Notes: generated by a model from the sequence alone, not told the origin. Shown: positions 1 through 8,170, numbered from the stretch's first letter. The stretch: 64,000 nt of DNA from JADJNW01 sp964523725 (GCA_964523725.1 CAZGAU010000003.1:1-64000); one strand, 5' to 3'. Made by a program: numbers and translations.

Positions 1-1
1 T

Positions 2-547
2 CCGGGTACGATCTTTATTGGTATCGACGATAATTTTGCGCCATGGGTGGGCGCTTTAATTCCAAATTTGCAAACGCCAATTCTGTTTATTTGCGAGCCT
101 GGCAAAGAAGAGGAAGTTGTAACCCGCTTATCCAGAGTAGGTTATGATAACCCCATTGGTTATCTTAAGGGTGGGTTTGAAGCCTGGGTAAAGGCCGGTG
201 AAGAAGTGGATTCTATTCCTGAGGTAACGTCGGAAGAATTTGAGAAAATTTACAAAAAAGAAGACGTGAACCTGCTGGACGTACGTCGCGAGAGTGAATA
301 TGATGCCCAGCATATCATTGATGCCCAGAACTTTCCGCTGGATTTTATCAACAAAAATATGAGCGAAGTGGATCGGGACAACGAATATTACCTGCACTGC
401 GGCGGTGGCTACCGCTCGATGATCGCAGCCTCCATCCTGAAAGCACGCGGCTTTGAAAATCTCATCAACATCAAGAGTGGTTTCAAAGCATTAAAGGAAA
501 CCGATCTGCCGATGACGGAATTTGTAGAACAAGCTACGGAGCTATAA
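2..547 (+). CDS. MBL-fold/rhodanese persulfide dioxygenase-like protein, C-terminal part (cut by window start)
   Basis: The frame is open from the first bases, so the true start lies outside the window. What remains is the end of a first rhodanese domain and a complete second one carrying the active-site loop HCGGGYRSM, with its Cys codon at 398-400. It aligns closely throughout with the C-terminal third of the complete gene at 1747-3201, including the shared FAPWVGALIP stretch, so the two are tandem paralogues. The family (ETHE1/CstB-like persulfide dioxygenase fused to rhodaneses) oxidises or transfers persulfide sulfur in the cytoplasm. The final residues differ from the paralogue and are shorter. 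A strong hairpin terminator follows. The family is sure; that the missing part holds the MBL domain is inferred from the paralogue. Confidence 0.85.
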   Translation, partial: PGTIFIGIDDNFAPWVGALIPNLQTPILFICEPGKEEEVVTRLSRVGYDNPIGYLKGGFEAWVKAGEEVDSIPEVTSEEFEKIYKKEDVNLLDVRRESEYDAQHIIDAQNFPLDFINKNMSEVDRDNEYYLHCGGGYRSMIAASILKARGFENLINIKSGFKALKETDLPMTEFVEQATEL

Positions 548-572
548 ACAAACAAGATTTTTTTGGTGATGA

Positions 573-604
573 GGGTTGACTCTCTTTGGGTCAACCCTTT
601 TTTT
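573..604 (+). terminator. Rho-independent terminator after the first rhodanese gene
   Basis: GGGTTGA (573-579) pairs perfectly with TCAACCC (591-597), followed directly by seven T. It lies 26 bases after the stop codon of the upstream gene. Confidence 0.85.
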
Positions 605-688
605 ATGGTAGTTGGAAATAAAATAGCCTCTCCGTCCGATTAAGATCGGATATAATATTTTACATAACTTTATTTACACGGTTAAATA

Positions 689-1195
689 TCAAGGCTGGAG
701 TTTGCCCCGCATTCTGTGCATCCCGGCGTTTTCATCTGCTACTGTAAAAAACATGGACAGCGACGAGCTAAGATTCGCTTCTTTGGCGTCCCAATAAAAA
801 CCTTCTTCCGGAAGGACGCGGATCGCGCTCAGGTTTTCGGACTTTTTACCATCCTCAAACCAGGGTTTCACTTCCGCCGACCACAAACCTTCCGCTTTTT
901 TAGTATCTTCCAATACCTTGGCCTTGCCGTAAATACTGGCATAAGTAGCCTTGGCGGGATTGGCATAAATGAGTTGCACCCGTTCATCCGCTTTGATATC
1001 GCGGTTATGATCGCTGTTTTTGTCGCTGACAAACCAGATTTCACCGTTTTCATTTACTTGCTGAGTGGCCATCGGGCAGGTGGAAACCGGCGCCTCCTCG
1101 AGGTTGGTACACATCATGCACACATTGGATTCATTAATGAGACGCTTTAGTTTTTCAATGGCTTCTTTATCCTTAAAATGCTTTACTTCTTTCAT
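689..1195 (-). CDS. Pyridoxamine 5'-phosphate oxidase-like flavoprotein (general stress protein 26 type)
   Basis: A 168-residue protein starting MKEVKHFKDK. The split-barrel FMN-binding fold of the PNPOx-like group is suggested by the VCMMCTNL, PVSTCPMA and GEIWFVSDKNSDHNRDI stretches and the YGKAKVL strand, typical of the general-stress-protein-26 branch. Such proteins bind FMN or FAD and probably act as cytoplasmic reductases; the substrate is unknown. The frame runs 45 codons further upstream, but the ATG at 1195 fits the family length. It is divergent from the rhodanese gene at 1381 and lies between two persulfide dioxygenase paralogues, so a redox or sulfur-stress role is plausible but inferred. 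Confidence 0.8.
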   Translation of the reverse strand: MKEVKHFKDKEAIEKLKRLINESNVCMMCTNLEEAPVSTCPMATQQVNENGEIWFVSDKNSDHNRDIKADERVQLIYANPAKATYASIYGKAKVLEDTKKAEGLWSAEVKPWFEDGKKSENLSAIRVLPEEGFYWDAKEANLSSSLSMFFTVADENAGMHRMRGKLQP

Positions 1196-1318
1196 ACGAA
1201 CTATATTTATGTTTGTGTTTCTTCCTGTAAATGAAGCGTATAGACTGGGGTGAATGTTCAAGCCCGACAATTGAGATTCCCACTGGAATAAAAACCTGCA
1301 TGTGATTTCCATCACTGA

Positions 1319-1346
1319 TTGATGGTACAACGTTGGCTTATCTTTG
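1319..1346 (+). promoter_or_regulatory. Bacteroidota-type promoter for the single-domain rhodanese
   Basis: TATCTTTG (1339-1346) matches the TAnnTTTG -7 box, with TTG at 1319-1321 as a -33 element 17 bases upstream. The expected transcription start (about 1352) falls at or inside the first ATG (1351), so either the transcript is leaderless or translation starts at 1381. Confidence 0.6.
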
Positions 1347-1380
1347 CACCATGATTATCAAATTAAATGCATTCAAAAAC

Positions 1381-1662
1381 ATGAAATTACAGGATATTTT
1401 AGCCAAGCCCGACGCAACCGTGGTAGATGTGCGCGAGCGACTGGAGTTTTTCTTCGGACATTTGAAAGGTTCCACGAATATTCCGTTGAGCGGCTTGCCG
1501 GGTAAACTGGATGAATTCAAAAACATGAACGGGCCGATTGTACTGGTATGTCGTAGCGGCAACCGGAGCGGACAGGCACTGAATTTTCTCAAATCTAAAG
1601 GCATTAAAAATGTCTATAACGGCGGCAGTTGGAGCGATGTCAAACGCTTGAAGCGCGCTTAG
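1381..1662 (+). CDS. Single-domain rhodanese-like sulfurtransferase
   Basis: About 93 residues forming one rhodanese domain: VVDVRE near the start, GSTNIPL after strand two, and the catalytic loop CRSGNRSG with Cys at residue 57. The family carries a persulfide on this Cys and passes sulfane sulfur to acceptors in the cytoplasm. Two in-frame ATGs are possible, 1351 and 1381; 1381 is preferred because the promoter box at 1339-1346 puts the transcript start near 1352, though a leaderless start at 1351 cannot be excluded. Its position directly before the MBL/rhodanese gene suggests joint work in persulfide handling. Confidence 0.87.
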   Translation: MKLQDILAKPDATVVDVRERLEFFFGHLKGSTNIPLSGLPGKLDEFKNMNGPIVLVCRSGNRSGQALNFLKSKGIKNVYNGGSWSDVKRLKRA

Positions 1663-1746
1663 TAATTCAAAATCAAAAAAATGCAGTCAAACGAAAATTG
1701 CATGAAGATTGTTTCATATATTCGTAAGTATTAAAAGTTGAACACC

Positions 1747-3201
1747 ATGAAAGTTGAACAAATCTATACGGGTTGTCTGGCGCAGGGGGCTTATTATATC
1801 GAGAGCAACGGTGAAGCTGTGATCATTGATCCGCTGCGTGAGACCCAACCTTACATCGAAAAATTAGAGAAAGAAGGCGCAAAGCTGAAATACATTTTTG
1901 AGACGCACTTCCACGCCGACTTCGTGTCAGGGCACCTCGATCTGGCAAAGAAGACCGGCGCTACCATCGTATATGGACCAGGTGCAAAAACCCAGTTTGA
2001 AAAATACGAAACCAAAGACGGCGAAGAACTCAAGGTAGGTAAAGTCACCTTCCGCGTGCTGCACACGCCTGGACATACGCCGGAGAGTACCACCTTCCTG
2101 CTGTTGGACGAAAACGGCAAGGAATACGCGATCTTCACCGGTGATACGCTGTTCATCGGCGATGTGGGCCGCCCGGATTTGGCGCAGAAAGCGGGTAGCA
2201 TTACCAAAGAAGACCTGGCCGGCTGGCTTTACGATAGCTTACGCAACAAGATCATGACCTTGCCCGATGAGGTGCTGGTTTATCCTGCGCACGGCGCCGG
2301 CTCGGCTTGCGGCAAGAGCATGAGCAAAGAAACCTGGGATACGCTGGGCAATCAGAAGCATAACAACTACGCGCTGCGTGCAGACATGAGCAAAGACGAA
2401 TTTATCAAAGAAGTGACTACTGGTTTGTTGCCGCCGCCGCAATATTTCGCGAAAAACGCGATGCTGAATAAAACCGGTTACGAAAGCATCGATTCCGTTT
2501 TGGAAAAAGGCGCTGTACCGCTTAGCCCGGATGCGCTTGAAGCCATCGTAGAAAGCGAAGGCGCGCTGGTGCTGGATACCCGCCATCAAGATGTGTTCCA
2601 TCAGGGCTTTATTCCGAATTCCATTTTTATCGGCATCGACGGTAGCTTTGCTCCCTGGGTGGGGGCGTTGATCCCTGATTTGCAGCAGCCGATTGTGCTC
2701 GTTTGTGATGAAGACCGCGCTGAAGAAGTCGTGACCCGCCTCGCGCGTGTAGGCTACGACAATACTATAGGCTATCTCAAAGGTGGCATCGAAGCCTGGC
2801 GGGCAGCGGGTAAAGAAGTGGACACTATTGAATCCATCTCCGCGGAAGAACTGGAGAAGCGCTATGCCGCCGGTCAAGCCGAGCATATTCTGGACGTGCG
2901 CAAGCCGACCGAGTTCTTGGCGCAGCATTTGAACGACGCGGAGAATTTGCCTTTGGATTATATCAACAGCAATATGAGCAAGATCAACCGCGATGAAAAA
3001 TACTTCCTGCATTGCGCTGGTGGTTATCGCTCCATGATTGCAGCATCTATTCTGAAAGCCAGAGGTTTTGAAAATGTAATTGACATCAAAGGTGGCTGGA
3101 AAGCCATCGAAGCCACCGAAGGTTTGCCCAAAACCGAGTACGTCTGTCCGACGACCATCGCACAGGAGGAAATCGACGCTGCGGTGGAAGCCGTTCTCTA
3201 A
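1747..3201 (+). CDS. MBL-fold persulfide dioxygenase-like protein with two rhodanese domains
   Basis: 484 residues. Residues 1 to about 230 form the metallo-beta-lactamase domain with THFHADFVSGH (metal ligands H54, H56, D58), HTPGHTPES, GDTLFIGDVGRPD and PAHGAGSACG, as in ETHE1-type iron persulfide dioxygenases. Two rhodanese domains follow (about 255-350 and 360-470). The second has an orthodox loop HCAGGYRS with Cys423. The first has VCDEDRAEEV (Cys320) and lacks the usual CRxGxR loop, so it is probably structural or altered in substrate. Such CstB-like fusions oxidise glutathione or protein persulfides and transfer sulfur, in the cytoplasm. ATG at 1747 gives the standard N-terminus. The downstream paralogue of the partial gene at 2-547. 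Confidence 0.9.
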   Translation: MKVEQIYTGCLAQGAYYIESNGEAVIIDPLRETQPYIEKLEKEGAKLKYIFETHFHADFVSGHLDLAKKTGATIVYGPGAKTQFEKYETKDGEELKVGKVTFRVLHTPGHTPESTTFLLLDENGKEYAIFTGDTLFIGDVGRPDLAQKAGSITKEDLAGWLYDSLRNKIMTLPDEVLVYPAHGAGSACGKSMSKETWDTLGNQKHNNYALRADMSKDEFIKEVTTGLLPPPQYFAKNAMLNKTGYESIDSVLEKGAVPLSPDALEAIVESEGALVLDTRHQDVFHQGFIPNSIFIGIDGSFAPWVGALIPDLQQPIVLVCDEDRAEEVVTRLARVGYDNTIGYLKGGIEAWRAAGKEVDTIESISAEELEKRYAAGQAEHILDVRKPTEFLAQHLNDAENLPLDYINSNMSKINRDEKYFLHCAGGYRSMIAASILKARGFENVIDIKGGWKAIEATEGLPKTEYVCPTTIAQEEIDAAVEAVL

Positions 3202-3283
3202 GAATTGTTTTGTCAACACTTATAAATGAAGAAGGCGGGCGGTCATTTTGGCCGCTTGCCATTCCACTCAAAAACCTGAACCT

Positions 3284-3877
3284 ATGAAAACCAGATTTAT
3301 CCTCTCCGTTTTTGCCATCCTCTTCTTCCTTGCAGCCTGCAACAACCGAAAAACTCCCACCGAAGATCAATCTACTGCCAATGCCACTGCCTTTGTAGAA
3401 AAAGGTCTTGAAATTGCCGGTATTACCCAGATGACCATGAGCACTCAACTCAAGCAGGCCATGGAAGCCAGTGGCGTGCCGAATGCGGTGCAATATTGCA
3501 ACGTAGCTGCTTATCCGATCGCCGACAGCCTCTCCCAAATCCACAATGCCGTCATCCGCCGGGTGAGCGACAAGCCCCGGAATCCCGCCAATGCCATGAA
3601 CGAGCGCGAACAGGCGGTATTCAATCAATTTAAAGCAGAGTGGGAGAGCGGCCAGGCTGTAAAACCCATCGTAGAACAGCTTGCTAATGGCGAAGTGGCC
3701 TTCTATGCTCCAATCGCGCTGCAAACCTTGTGTACCAATTGCCACGGCAAACTGGGTGAGACGCTCCAACCCGAAAATTACGCCGTTATTGAGCAATTGT
3801 ACCCCAGCGACCAGGCTATCGGTTACGCTGAGGGCGATCTGCGCGGCATGTGGAGCATTGTGATGAACGAGCAATAG
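3284..3877 (+). CDS. DUF3365/Tll0287-like haem-binding lipoprotein
   Basis: 197 residues with a lipoprotein signal peptide ending in the lipobox LAAC. A predicted periplasmic domain follows, with the c-type haem motif CTNCH at residues 150-154. Order of features (helical N-terminal half, YCNVAAYPIAD, RRVSDKPRNPAN, then CxxCH) fits the DUF3365/Tll0287-like sensor or mono-haem family. These bind one haem and are thought to sense redox state or gas. A G/C-rich 9-bp imperfect hairpin (3234-3260) precedes the ATG. It follows the persulfide dioxygenase by 82 bases, so a link to sulfide metabolism is possible but inferred. A terminator ends the unit. Confidence 0.8.
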   Translation: MKTRFILSVFAILFFLAACNNRKTPTEDQSTANATAFVEKGLEIAGITQMTMSTQLKQAMEASGVPNAVQYCNVAAYPIADSLSQIHNAVIRRVSDKPRNPANAMNEREQAVFNQFKAEWESGQAVKPIVEQLANGEVAFYAPIALQTLCTNCHGKLGETLQPENYAVIEQLYPSDQAIGYAEGDLRGMWSIVMNEQ

Positions 3878-3900
3878 TAAGCTGTAAATATTTAGTACTA

Positions 3901-3935
3901 AAAAACGCTGCGAGCTAAGGGCTGGTAGCGTTTTT
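3901..3935 (+). terminator. Terminator after the DUF3365 lipoprotein gene
   Basis: AAAAACGCT (3901-3909) pairs with AGCGTTTTT (3927-3935), with further pairs inside, followed by T. It separates the sulfur cluster from the EAD/ABC operon. The A/T flanks could let it work on both strands. Confidence 0.75.
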
Positions 3936-4027
3936 TATTTTTATAGGTAGAAAATTTCAACGATATTATTAAATTTGTTAAAATAGAAAATAATTAATTA
4001 AACCCTAAAACCCATCACATCTCGCTT

Positions 4028-4327
4028 TTGATTCCTGCAAACGACATATTAGCCAGACGAAACGAGATTAAAGATTGCATTGCTGCTGCCGACATGGAGC
4101 GGGCGGTAAAGCGGTTGATAGATTTTGTACGGGAGTTCCAAGCAGAAATGGAGGATGAGGTAATCATCCTGAGCATGGATTTTTACGAATTGACAAAAGA
4201 GGAACGCTTGGACATCATACCTTATGAAACGGCAAAGCTATCGAAACGGAAGATCGCACACCGGATTTTACTAACCCTCAGTACTGCCTTGAATAAACTG
4301 GGAACGCATGACGGAGCATTTGCATAG
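4028..4327 (+). CDS. Stand-alone EAD11-like effector-associated domain protein
   Basis: A 99-residue all-helical protein consisting of little but one small domain. The run EDEVIILSMDFYELTKEERL, then IIPYETAKLSKRKIAHRILLTL, has the pattern of effector-associated domain 11 (helix with EVILL, a short Lys/Glu-rich helix ending in RLxxI, then a last helix), known from Bacteroidota conflict and signalling systems as a homotypic adaptor. The only plausible start is TTG at 4028, since no ATG lies between the upstream stop (3995) and the domain. It overlaps the next gene by 20 bases. That gene begins with a related segment (EDEVILLKMD), suggesting the two products pair through like domains. Family call is from motif memory, not a profile search. 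Confidence 0.7.
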   Translation: MIPANDILARRNEIKDCIAAADMERAVKRLIDFVREFQAEMEDEVIILSMDFYELTKEERLDIIPYETAKLSKRKIAHRILLTLSTALNKLGTHDGAFA

Positions 4328-5546
4328 TAGCGCAGCACAAATCAGACAAACCTTGCAGCAACATCCGCTCAGCGGCGCGGATTTGCTCATGGATTTTGCG
4401 CGGCGCTATGCTGCCAATGCGCAATGGGAAGATGAAGTGATCCTGCTCAAAATGGATTTGTCAACGGCGACGGATGATGCAGAGCAAGCGAAAATTGTTC
4501 AAGAACTGGAAAAAATCATTGACCAAGTTATCCAGAACTACACGCCTGAAACAAAGAACAACATTAGCGCAAAGGAGCAACAAATTGCCGAGCGCGCCAA
4601 GTCCAAGGCTGTTGATTCCAAAACCGTACTGGAAGCTAAAAACCTAAAAAAGCGCTACCGCAGCACCGGCTTTACAATGGAATTGGAGCACCTGGAATTG
4701 CGCCTGGGCGAGATTACGGGTTTAGTGGGTGAAAATGCCACTGGCAAGACTACCCTTTTCCGCATCTTGGCGGGGGATCTGGCGCGAGACTCCGGCGAAT
4801 TATGTTATCCCTTATTCCAGCGAGGAAAAAGATTAGACTGGGTAAAACTCAAGCAGCAGATTGCTTATGTGCCGCAGGAAGTAATCAGGTGGAACGGTTC
4901 CTTGCTAAACAATCTCAAATACGAAGCTGCGATGCACGGCATCAAAGGTACAGCCAACCAAAAGGCAGTGAACTATATCGTTCAGCGGCTAGGGCTTGCT
5001 CCTTATCTGGATAATAGCTGGCAGCAGCTTTCAGGTGGCTTTAAACTTCGCTTTGCGCTGGCAAAAGCTTTGGTGTGGAAACCTCAGCTACTCATCATTG
5101 ATGAACCATTAGCGAACCTGGACATCAAAACTCAGGTCACGGTGCTGACCGATTTGCAAAATCTCGCTAAGAGCCTACGCGACCCCATGGCAATTATTAT
5201 AAGCTCCCAGCACCTACACGAGATCGAAGCCGTGGCAGATCAAATGCTATTCATGCACGAAGGTACGGCGGAGCATCTAGGCAGCATCGCTGATTATGGC
5301 AACGATCGCTCACACAATACCTTTGAGTTGACTTGTAGATTATCTTACAATGAACTGGTAAAAACCTTAACCGATTTTCCATACAAAAAAATATGGAGCA
5401 ATGGTATGACCTACTTTGTGACTACTGCACTGGATGTGAGCGGCTATGAACTATTGCAATACCTTTCGGAACGCAACGTAACTGTGCATTACTACCGTGA
5501 TATTAGCCAATCCGTCAAAACCAGGTTCTATGAAGCATATCTCTAA
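4308..5546 (+). CDS. ABC ATPase with N-terminal EAD-like domain
   Basis: 412 residues. Residues 1-75 are a helical EAD-like domain (EDEVILLKMD at 41-50) related to the stand-alone protein encoded just upstream. A charged linker (80-105) follows. Residues 107-330 are a full ABC ATPase: Walker A GENATGKT (141-148), Q-loop Gln190, signature LSGGF (241-245), Walker B LLIIDE (261-266), D-loop LANLD (268-272) and H-loop His302. All catalytic elements are intact. The last 80 residues are of unknown type. It should energise the membrane protein encoded next, whose start lies inside this gene. Coupling of an EAD to an ABC motor is not a standard transporter layout and points to a signalling or defence role; this last step is inference. 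Confidence 0.88.
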   Translation: MTEHLHSSAAQIRQTLQQHPLSGADLLMDFARRYAANAQWEDEVILLKMDLSTATDDAEQAKIVQELEKIIDQVIQNYTPETKNNISAKEQQIAERAKSKAVDSKTVLEAKNLKKRYRSTGFTMELEHLELRLGEITGLVGENATGKTTLFRILAGDLARDSGELCYPLFQRGKRLDWVKLKQQIAYVPQEVIRWNGSLLNNLKYEAAMHGIKGTANQKAVNYIVQRLGLAPYLDNSWQQLSGGFKLRFALAKALVWKPQLLIIDEPLANLDIKTQVTVLTDLQNLAKSLRDPMAIIISSQHLHEIEAVADQMLFMHEGTAEHLGSIADYGNDRSHNTFELTCRLSYNELVKTLTDFPYKKIWSNGMTYFVTTALDVSGYELLQYLSERNVTVHYYRDISQSVKTRFYEAYL

Positions 5547-7149
5547 ATGGCTGATACCTGGATTCCTTCGTCGGTTTGATGATTATTTACTTGAAAACTA
5601 TCCGGTTATCTGGCGGACACGAGGACATTTTGTACTGTTTTACTCCATCATTAGTATTATTCTTCTATTCATTGGAGGATTTTTCTACCCTGTTTCCCTT
5701 ACAGACCCTACAGTCGACCCTGTCCAACCTATTTATATTGGAATTGATTCTATTCCTTTTTCGCTTATACCTTTAATAATTGGCGTTATAGGTGTTTTAT
5801 ACTGGGCTTACTTGCAATACTGGCTCTTTCAACAAGACCCCGCACCTGCTAAAGTATTGTTAACCTTAGGCATTTACGCTGTCGGGTTGTTCACAGTCCT
5901 TGCATTGATTCCTATTTCATTTCGCATGGGTACAATAGTGAGCACGGCGTATTTTCTCATGGATGAAGGGGATATCCAGCATCTGGAAGAGAATGACTTC
6001 TTTTTGTATGGCATGATATTATTAGATAGTGACGATTACCAAGAACAAGCGGATACATTCTTTCAGCGAAGAGCTGCCATTTTTAAGCGTGTCAAACAGT
6101 TTGAAGATACACTGCTCCAAAATCGCTATGCTTTCTCTTTTCTTGTGCAAGAAGGAGCAGTTGATTCTCAAGCTTTAAACAGCGCTAATACAATATATCA
6201 TCGTTTAGATTTATCCCGAGCATATGCTTATAAGCCTTTTGGAGCCGATTTTTCATCTAGGGCGGGAGGCTTATATGAGGGCATATATCGAAAGAATATG
6301 TATAATCAAACGTCTAATAAATTTTATCCGAAAACATTTTTTATTTCATTTGCTCACAATGATCAAAAATATTCAAAAGCAAACCTAAGACCTCCCAAAA
6401 TGCAAAGTTTCAACGGAAATTTTGTGCCTCCTCCCCCCAAACCAAAACTTTCCTACTGGAATTATCTTCCCGATTATCAAAAATATTATGAAAGAAATAT
6501 TTTAGCTCGATTCGATACTTCGCTTTTAGAAAAATATAAAATAACGCCTGATTATGACACCATTTATTTAAAAAATTTCGATTCTTTTAATTTAATAAAA
6601 AGTGATTCCCTGGCAACTATCCCCAAGCATATTTATCAACTGGAAGATGGTGTGCGCTCGGTAAAAAATGCCCGGCAATACATTCAGAAAGGTGTATGGC
6701 TGCGTTATTTATGGGATTTATTGATCAATTTTTCGTTATTGTACTTAGTTTTTGCCGCATCGCCTTATTTATCGTTTAGAAGTATTCTAGCAGTGATCGT
6801 CGTCTATATCGGGTATTTTTTGGGTTTGCCTTCTTTAAGTATTTCCATAGAATTTGGACAGGAAGTTGATTCCTATTTAAATATTTTCCTCATTCGGTTT
6901 ACATATATATTGCCAGTAATCGTTTCTTTATTAGCATTAAGCTTTTTTGCTATAAAAAAACAGCGGAGCAATGTGCCTTTTATTATTTTCCAATTTCTCA
7001 CCATAAGTATTCTGGCAATAATAATTGGCATTAATTTTTTAAAGGAGTCTATTAGGCCTGACCACATCGTTTTGTTTTATACGCATTTTTTAGGAGTGGC
7101 AGGAATATTGTTGATTGCACATATTTCCGCACAACCCAAGTCTTCCTAG
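5530..7149 (+). CDS. Eight-helix membrane protein, probable partner of the EAD-ABC ATPase
   Basis: 539 residues from MKHISKWLIP; the start lies 17 bases inside the upstream ATPase gene, so translation is probably coupled. Three predicted membrane helices lie at about 33-53, 76-98 and 108-131. A roughly 265-residue soluble loop follows (about 135-400), rich in Tyr and aromatic pairs. Five more helices lie at about 405-424, 427-445, 463-485, 493-514 and 521-539. The layout is that of a permease with one very large inserted domain, but I do not recognise a named permease family. Genes of this kind accompany ABC ATPases in Bacteroidota. Codon use is more AT-rich than that of the flanking genes. 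Function (transport, sensing or effector) is not known. Confidence 0.75.
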   Translation: MKHISKWLIPGFLRRFDDYLLENYPVIWRTRGHFVLFYSIISIILLFIGGFFYPVSLTDPTVDPVQPIYIGIDSIPFSLIPLIIGVIGVLYWAYLQYWLFQQDPAPAKVLLTLGIYAVGLFTVLALIPISFRMGTIVSTAYFLMDEGDIQHLEENDFFLYGMILLDSDDYQEQADTFFQRRAAIFKRVKQFEDTLLQNRYAFSFLVQEGAVDSQALNSANTIYHRLDLSRAYAYKPFGADFSSRAGGLYEGIYRKNMYNQTSNKFYPKTFFISFAHNDQKYSKANLRPPKMQSFNGNFVPPPPKPKLSYWNYLPDYQKYYERNILARFDTSLLEKYKITPDYDTIYLKNFDSFNLIKSDSLATIPKHIYQLEDGVRSVKNARQYIQKGVWLRYLWDLLINFSLLYLVFAASPYLSFRSILAVIVVYIGYFLGLPSLSISIEFGQEVDSYLNIFLIRFTYILPVIVSLLALSFFAIKKQRSNVPFIIFQFLTISILAIIIGINFLKESIRPDHIVLFYTHFLGVAGILLIAHISAQPKSS

Positions 7150-7163
7150 CTTCCTAACAAAAA

Positions 7164-7185
7164 GCGCCACCCACCGGGGCAGCGC
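7164..7185 (-). terminator. Terminator of the orphan helical-protein gene
   Basis: Read on the minus strand, GCGCTGCCC and GGGTGGCGC form a stem with two G-T wobbles around a CGGT loop, followed by five T (complement of the A run at 7159-7163). It lies about 35 bases after the stop at 7221. Confidence 0.6.
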
Positions 7186-7220
7186 CATCCACAAAAACAA
7201 ATTTACACCATGCATGAGGT

Positions 7221-7721
7221 TCATGCATCGGGCACTAGATCTTTGTTGCTTTCTTCTTCTTCCTCTTCCGCTTGGGCGCGTTTGTAGAATTCATCGAGTT
7301 CGCGCAGGGCATTATCCAGCGAAGGGTCGAGCTTATTGGCGGTACGGAGCGTGTCGTGCACTACCTTGACGAGCTTCATGGCATCAATGCCGTACGCCAT
7401 GAGGGTATCTTCGGTGTTTTCATGGGTTTCTTCCAGGTGCGAAAAGAAACGCCTCAGCCCTATATGCGCCTCCAATATTTTTGCAATGTTGCGCACCTCA
7501 AAATCACGCGGCATTCGTTGCTCGTATTGGTCGGACAGGCGCTCGCCCACCTGTACATACGCCACGCGGCGATTGCCCATTTTGCGCTGAAACCGGCGCT
7601 CCTCCAGCGAAAGGCTAATCTTGAATTTTTGAACGCGCTGCTTCACGCTGATCATGTCTTTTTCCAACTGCTTCAGTTCCTCTTCGGATGGCAATTGATC
7701 AAAATTTACATACGTTTTCAT
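7221..7721 (-). CDS. Hypothetical helical protein
   Basis: 166 residues, no signal peptide or membrane helix, strongly charged, with heptad-like spacing over the first 60 residues (SEEELKQLEKDMISVKQRVQ) suggesting a short coiled coil. It ends in an acidic run of about seven Glu. The middle (IAKILEAHIGLRRFFSHLEE) looks like a four-helix bundle. I do not recognise the family. It is transcribed alone, convergent with the EAD/ABC operon and with its own terminator. ATG at 7721 is preceded by an A-rich stretch on the coding strand, which supports the start. Confidence 0.75.
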   Translation of the reverse strand: MKTYVNFDQLPSEEELKQLEKDMISVKQRVQKFKISLSLEERRFQRKMGNRRVAYVQVGERLSDQYEQRMPRDFEVRNIAKILEAHIGLRRFFSHLEETHENTEDTLMAYGIDAMKLVKVVHDTLRTANKLDPSLDNALRELDEFYKRAQAEEEEEESNKDLVPDA

Positions 7722-7919
7722 GTATCTGCTTTTTAATGAAATGAAATAATAAACTTATCTCTGTCAGATACAAGCCGTTTGTGTACTTTAGGATGTGTGT
7801 TTATTCCATGTTTGGGCAGAAAAATAATGCGTAGCTTTTGTGTTGTTGCGCAAGATACATATTTTTTTATTACAAGTATCAGGTCGAGTTTGAAAATTTA
7901 GCTCGTAACATCTGTGTTG

Positions 7920-8170
7920 TAGTATGGAACTAAAAGAATGAAGTTCGGAACTTTAAGGATGTAGTTATATAACTAAATAGTAGTAGTTCTATACTTCAAA
8001 ATTGAAGTATAAAACATCATTGGTAGTAGATAAGAGCTTGAATGCCTTAGTAAAAAACTGATCAATTGCAGTTCAACACTAAAAAGTAGTAGCTGTAGTA
8101 CTACAATAGATAAGTTCAGCACTTCTACATTGAAGTCTCGAACTAGAAGCTAGATGTTATAAACTTCAAT
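7920..8170. repeat. Intergenic field of overlapping short palindromes
   Basis: The 690-base gap between 7721 and 8412 has no convincing gene. In it are AAGTTC-g-GAACTT (7941-7953), a 14-base perfect palindrome TAGTTATATAACTA (7962-7975), TATACTTCAA/TTGAAGTATA (7990-8011), GTAGTACTAC (8095-8104) and a nested pair GTTC..ACTTC..GAAGT..GAAC (8114-8143). Almost the whole stretch is assembled from the words GAAGT/ACTTC, GTAGT/ACTAC and AGTTC/GAACT. It could be a structured RNA, a binding-site array or decayed repeat DNA. Confidence 0.6.

Noticed and set aside
635..650. Short hairpin TCCGAT-taag-ATCGGA as terminator of the PNPOx-like gene
   Set aside because: The stem is only six pairs and no T-run follows on the minus strand.
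2239..3219. Long open frame on the minus strand opposite the MBL/rhodanese gene
   Set aside because: Composition is that of an antisense shadow; the plus strand carries intact catalytic motifs of a known family and a close paralogue.
3086..3874. 262-codon minus-strand frame opposite the haem lipoprotein
   Set aside because: Overlaps two genes on the other strand with clear domains, and its own sequence shows no family features.
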